A stretch of 14,480 bases of DNA. It comes from Coprothermobacterota bacterium. Its GTDB lineage: Bacteria; Caldisericota; JANLFM01. The stretch lies in assembly GCA_026389415.1 (NCBI GenBank), contig JAPLHX010000243.1, positions 1-14,480 on the forward strand. The letters run 5' to 3'. The position numbers and the translations under genes are program-made. The notes below the pieces were generated by a model. It had not been told where the DNA came from, made no database searches, and saw only the letters and a list, made by a program, of their open reading frames with translations. This document shows positions 12,987 through 14,480 of the stretch, in pieces. How positions within the stretch are numbered: position 1 is the stretch's first letter; each line of letters opens with the position of its first letter.

Positions 12987-13331
12987 CTAAAGACCCCTTG
13001 GGAACGCTCCGCGCTTTTCTTCCAGCTTCCGATCCAGGTGGTACAATCGCTGCACACCGTTTTCCAGTTTGTAGTAGTGCACCAGATACCCGCCCACCAG
13101 GACCAACAATAACCCGGCCAGCAAGGCGGAAGCCAGGCTTGGTAGGAAGATCAAGAAAGCAATCGCTACGAGCGCGAACAATGCAAAGAACAAGGTGATC
13201 AAAAGATGAATCAGCCGCTCATGCTGCAGGAAAGCCAACTGGGTGCGGTGAAACGCCAGCAGTGAAGCCCAGTCCGTGCCGGGATTGTCTTCCTCCAGGC
13301 ATCGGCGGATGTAGGCTTCATGTTCGTGCAA
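12987..13331 (-). CDS. Small membrane protein with HERLIHLL-type core, 114 aa
   Basis: A 114-aa protein with a hydrophilic helical N-terminus (HEHEAYIRRCLEE, then DWASLLAFHRTQLAFLQHER), two membrane helices (LIHLLITLFFALFALVAIAF and a second one soon after) and a charged C-terminal helix (YKLENGVQRLYHLDRKLEEK). From memory, similar proteins with an F-x-Q-H-E-R-L-I-H-L motif before two helices occur in Firmicutes; their function is unknown. The open frame continues upstream to 13769, but that part is the antisense of a decayed CDGSH gene. TTG 13331 is chosen because AGGAAGGTGG lies eight bases in front; GTG 13343 is the second choice. The shared terminator lies right behind the stop. Confidence 0.72.
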   Translation of the reverse strand: MHEHEAYIRRCLEEDNPGTDWASLLAFHRTQLAFLQHERLIHLLITLFFALFALVAIAFLIFLPSLASALLAGLLLVLVGGYLVHYYKLENGVQRLYHLDRKLEEKRGAFPRGL

Positions 13332-13379
13332 ATAGCGATCCACCTTCCTACTCTGACATTGAAGCTGCCTATCGGCAAG

Positions 13380-13685
13380 AAAATGGAAACATTGTGGGAT
13401 GGGGTTGTACGCCGGATCGCCATCAATGAGGCCGCAAACTGCCCATCCGGTCGTCTGATTGAATAGGACAAGGATGGCCGCTCCATCGAACCAGACTTGG
13501 ATCCCTCCATCGCGCTGATTGTGACGTCCGGCCATGGGATCGTCGGCCCGATTTGGGTACGCGGTGGAATCCCGGTAGAATTCGCCGACGGCCATCTCTA
13601 TGCGGTTCGTAACCGAGTAACGCTCTGTGGGTGCGGAAAATCCAAGAATGGATCCTTCTGCAACGGCAACCACATCCATCGGTAA
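13380..13685 (+). pseudogene. CDGSH iron-sulfur domain protein, broken and truncated
   Basis: On the plus strand one frame reads VVRRIAINEAANCPSGRLIE, then a TAG (13464-13466), then DKDGRSIEPDLDPSIALIV, GPIWVRGGIPVEFADGHLY and RNRVTLCGCGKSKNGSFC, closing with NGNHIHR and TAA. The CPSGRL motif, the RGGIPVE segment and the C-x-C-x(8)-F-C-x-G-x-H cluster-binding motif are those of proteins that join a CPSGRL-type domain to a CDGSH 2Fe-2S domain. The TAG replaces a Trp expected after IE. Upstream of about 13393 the family-like reading (RQENGNI) moves to another frame, so a frameshift is likely, and the N-terminal part is missing where the minus-strand membrane gene begins. The cluster ligands (three Cys, one His) survive. 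I see no start codon with a ribosome site for the part after the stop. Confidence 0.75.
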
Positions 13686-13704
13686 TGAATTGGGGAGAGA
13701 GGGT

Positions 13705-13839
13705 CTAGCCGCTTTTCCGTTTGTTGCCGCATCCCCCATCATCAATCTTCTGTGATTCTCCGGTCCCATCCGTTTCTGGGATGAAAACCTTCGGCCTTAG
13801 GTTTAAGAAGGAAAGGATCACCTGGGTCAGTTCATCCAT
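13705..13839 (-). CDS. Possible 44-aa protein or gene remnant
   Basis: ATG 13839 opens a 44-codon frame (MDELTQVILSFLNLRPKVFI at the start, an acidic middle and GNKRKSG at the end). The frame is open further upstream with protein-like text (IESATTEWASYL) but without a start codon back to a TAA, which suggests the remains of a longer gene. GAGTGGG some 15 bases before the ATG is a poor ribosome site. Not recognised. Confidence 0.3.
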   Translation of the reverse strand: MDELTQVILSFLNLRPKVFIPETDGTGESQKIDDGGCGNKRKSG

Positions 13840-13968
13840 CAAATACGATGCCCACTCTGTGGTTGCGCTTTCTATATTCCATCGATCTTATGCTATTTCA
13901 CTAGTAGATGGTGACTCTCGTGCAGCATCCAGATTTCATACCAGATCTGCGTGGTGATAGAAATGAGT

Positions 13969-14193
13969 TCATTGGCGGAAGGCAAGTTCTCGCTCCTGAT
14001 GGAGCAGCGACAGTCCAAGCAACAACAGAGAATGGTCTGCCGCTTTCCAGCCTTTGCGCGGGTTCAGTTGCACTGCCTTCAGGAAGAGACATTCGCAATC
14101 CGCTAGGCCCTCTCGTTTCAGCTTCTCTTTCAACCTGCCAGTCAATGGAAACCTCTTCCCCTCCTGCAAGAGGGTTGCTGATGTTGGATCCAT
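13969..14193 (-). CDS. Possible small basic protein, 74 aa
   Basis: A 74-codon frame that starts at ATG 14193, preceded by GGCAGGAAAGC, a usable but close ribosome site, with a TATGAT-like -10 sequence further upstream. The protein is basic and probably helical (GRLKEKLKREGLADCECLFL near residues 19-38, then HSLLLLGLSLLHQERELAFR near the end). It has balanced composition, unlike the other frames here, which makes it the best candidate in this end region. I do not recognise it, and no neighbour explains it. Confidence 0.45.
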   Translation of the reverse strand: MDPTSATLLQEGKRFPLTGRLKEKLKREGLADCECLFLKAVQLNPRKGWKAADHSLLLLGLSLLHQERELAFRQ

Positions 14194-14303
14194 GCTTTCC
14201 TGCCGGCACCTCTATCATAGTAGGTCATTTGTGGTGTCGCCTTGCAGTATAGGACAATCGCCAATCCACGTGCATTAAAGAGCCCAACGATTCTTTTGCG
14301 GAC

Positions 14304-14435
14304 ATGAGCGTTTTACAATGGGTTTCCATTAGTTTGGAAGGAATTGCGATCTTGCTTGGCGCAGGCATCGCTCTCGGCAAAGGCAAGGCTTCCAGCGGGA
14401 GCATTGTGCTGACCTTCACCATTTTTGTCTTTTAG
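14304..14435 (+). CDS. Possible 43-aa membrane peptide
   Basis: ATG 14304 opens a 43-codon frame with a hydrophobic first half (WVSISLEGIAILLGAGIALG), a short basic turn and a second hydrophobic end (SIVLTFTIFVF). No ribosome site precedes it and no terminator follows, so it is weakly supported. It may be a fragment of a larger membrane protein. Confidence 0.25.
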   Translation: MSVLQWVSISLEGIAILLGAGIALGKGKASSGSIVLTFTIFVF

Positions 14436-14480
14436 ATCCGGCTCGGTTGATATCGCTCCCCTTAGACCCCTTTGGCTCAC

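Larger units (their letters stand above)
13686..14480. other. Sparsely coded end region
   Basis: No gene in these 800 bases can be assigned with confidence. Three short candidates are listed separately. Longer frames on both strands here have Ser/Pro/Arg-rich, unstructured-looking translations and no ribosome sites. No repeat, attachment site or inverted repeat of note was seen. Given the pseudogene just before it, the stretch may be old, decaying coding sequence. Confidence 0.45.

Noticed and set aside
12987..13769. Full 260-aa minus-strand frame as one protein
   Set aside because: Its first 145 codons are antisense to a recognisable CDGSH gene remnant, and good ribosome sites lie at the shorter start.
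13901..14218. 105-codon minus-strand frame
   Set aside because: Overlaps the better 74-aa candidate, Ser/Pro/Arg-rich, no ribosome site.
14225..14422. 65-codon minus-strand frame
   Set aside because: Met/Pro/Leu-rich shadow without start signals.
1..14480. CRISPR array, insertion sequence, phage or toxin-antitoxin module
   Set aside because: No regularly spaced repeats, transposase, integrase, terminal repeats or recognisable toxin pair was seen on either strand.

Overview
The window reads as ordinary bacterial chromosome of moderate GC, densely coded, with the ends of the window looser than the middle. The lineage cannot be fixed from sequence alone. A glmS ribozyme in front of glmS, strong Shine-Dalgarno sites on several genes, frequent GTG/TTG starts and a short membrane protein with an FxxHERLIHLLxTLFFAL-type core fit Firmicutes best. 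Chloroflexi or a related monoderm group remains possible. No phage, insertion sequence or CRISPR array was seen.

Layout. 32-2455 (minus) holds TspO, a 133-aa unknown, a HAD hydrolase and a TauE/SafE permease; the last three are joined by 4-base stop/start overlaps. Just upstream of tspO lies a wrecked class II DNA photolyase (2477-3119) with a frameshift, a large internal deletion and a Trp-to-stop change. 3148-5480 (plus) is the glucosamine unit: a good sigma-70 promoter, a glmS ribozyme, glmS with a GTG start, and a stand-alone Lrp/AsnC ligand-binding domain protein. 5485-7388 has a CTP-dependent lipid kinase-type membrane protein (minus), a divergent HIT-family hydrolase (plus) and an unrecognised 250-aa protein (minus, TTG start). 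That last gene overlaps the end of a histidine kinase, which follows an OmpR-type response regulator (7372-9538, minus).

9581-11335 (minus) carries a CheY-like receiver protein, a PP-loop ATPase without a normal start codon, a possible 58-aa gene in an overlapping frame, and a 73-aa protein with a Lys/Ala/Pro tail closed by a hairpin. 11336-11760 has no convincing gene. A tRNA-Thr(TGT) on the minus strand follows, then a NTF2/DUF4440-like lipoprotein (plus), a possible structured non-coding segment, and a 52-aa two-helix membrane protein (plus) with a very short overlapping upstream reading frame. A bidirectional terminator separates this from a small membrane protein on the minus strand, whose apparent 260-aa frame is mostly the antisense of a decayed CDGSH iron-sulfur gene (about 13380-13685, plus). 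The last 800 bases hold only weak short candidates.

The most useful results are the glmS ribozyme with its promoter, the two pseudogenes hidden under other reading frames, two TATAAT boxes placed 6-7 bases before start codons (possible leaderless transcripts), and the PP-loop gene whose conserved first strand lies upstream of any normal start codon. I found no strong evidence for a wholly new multi-gene system.
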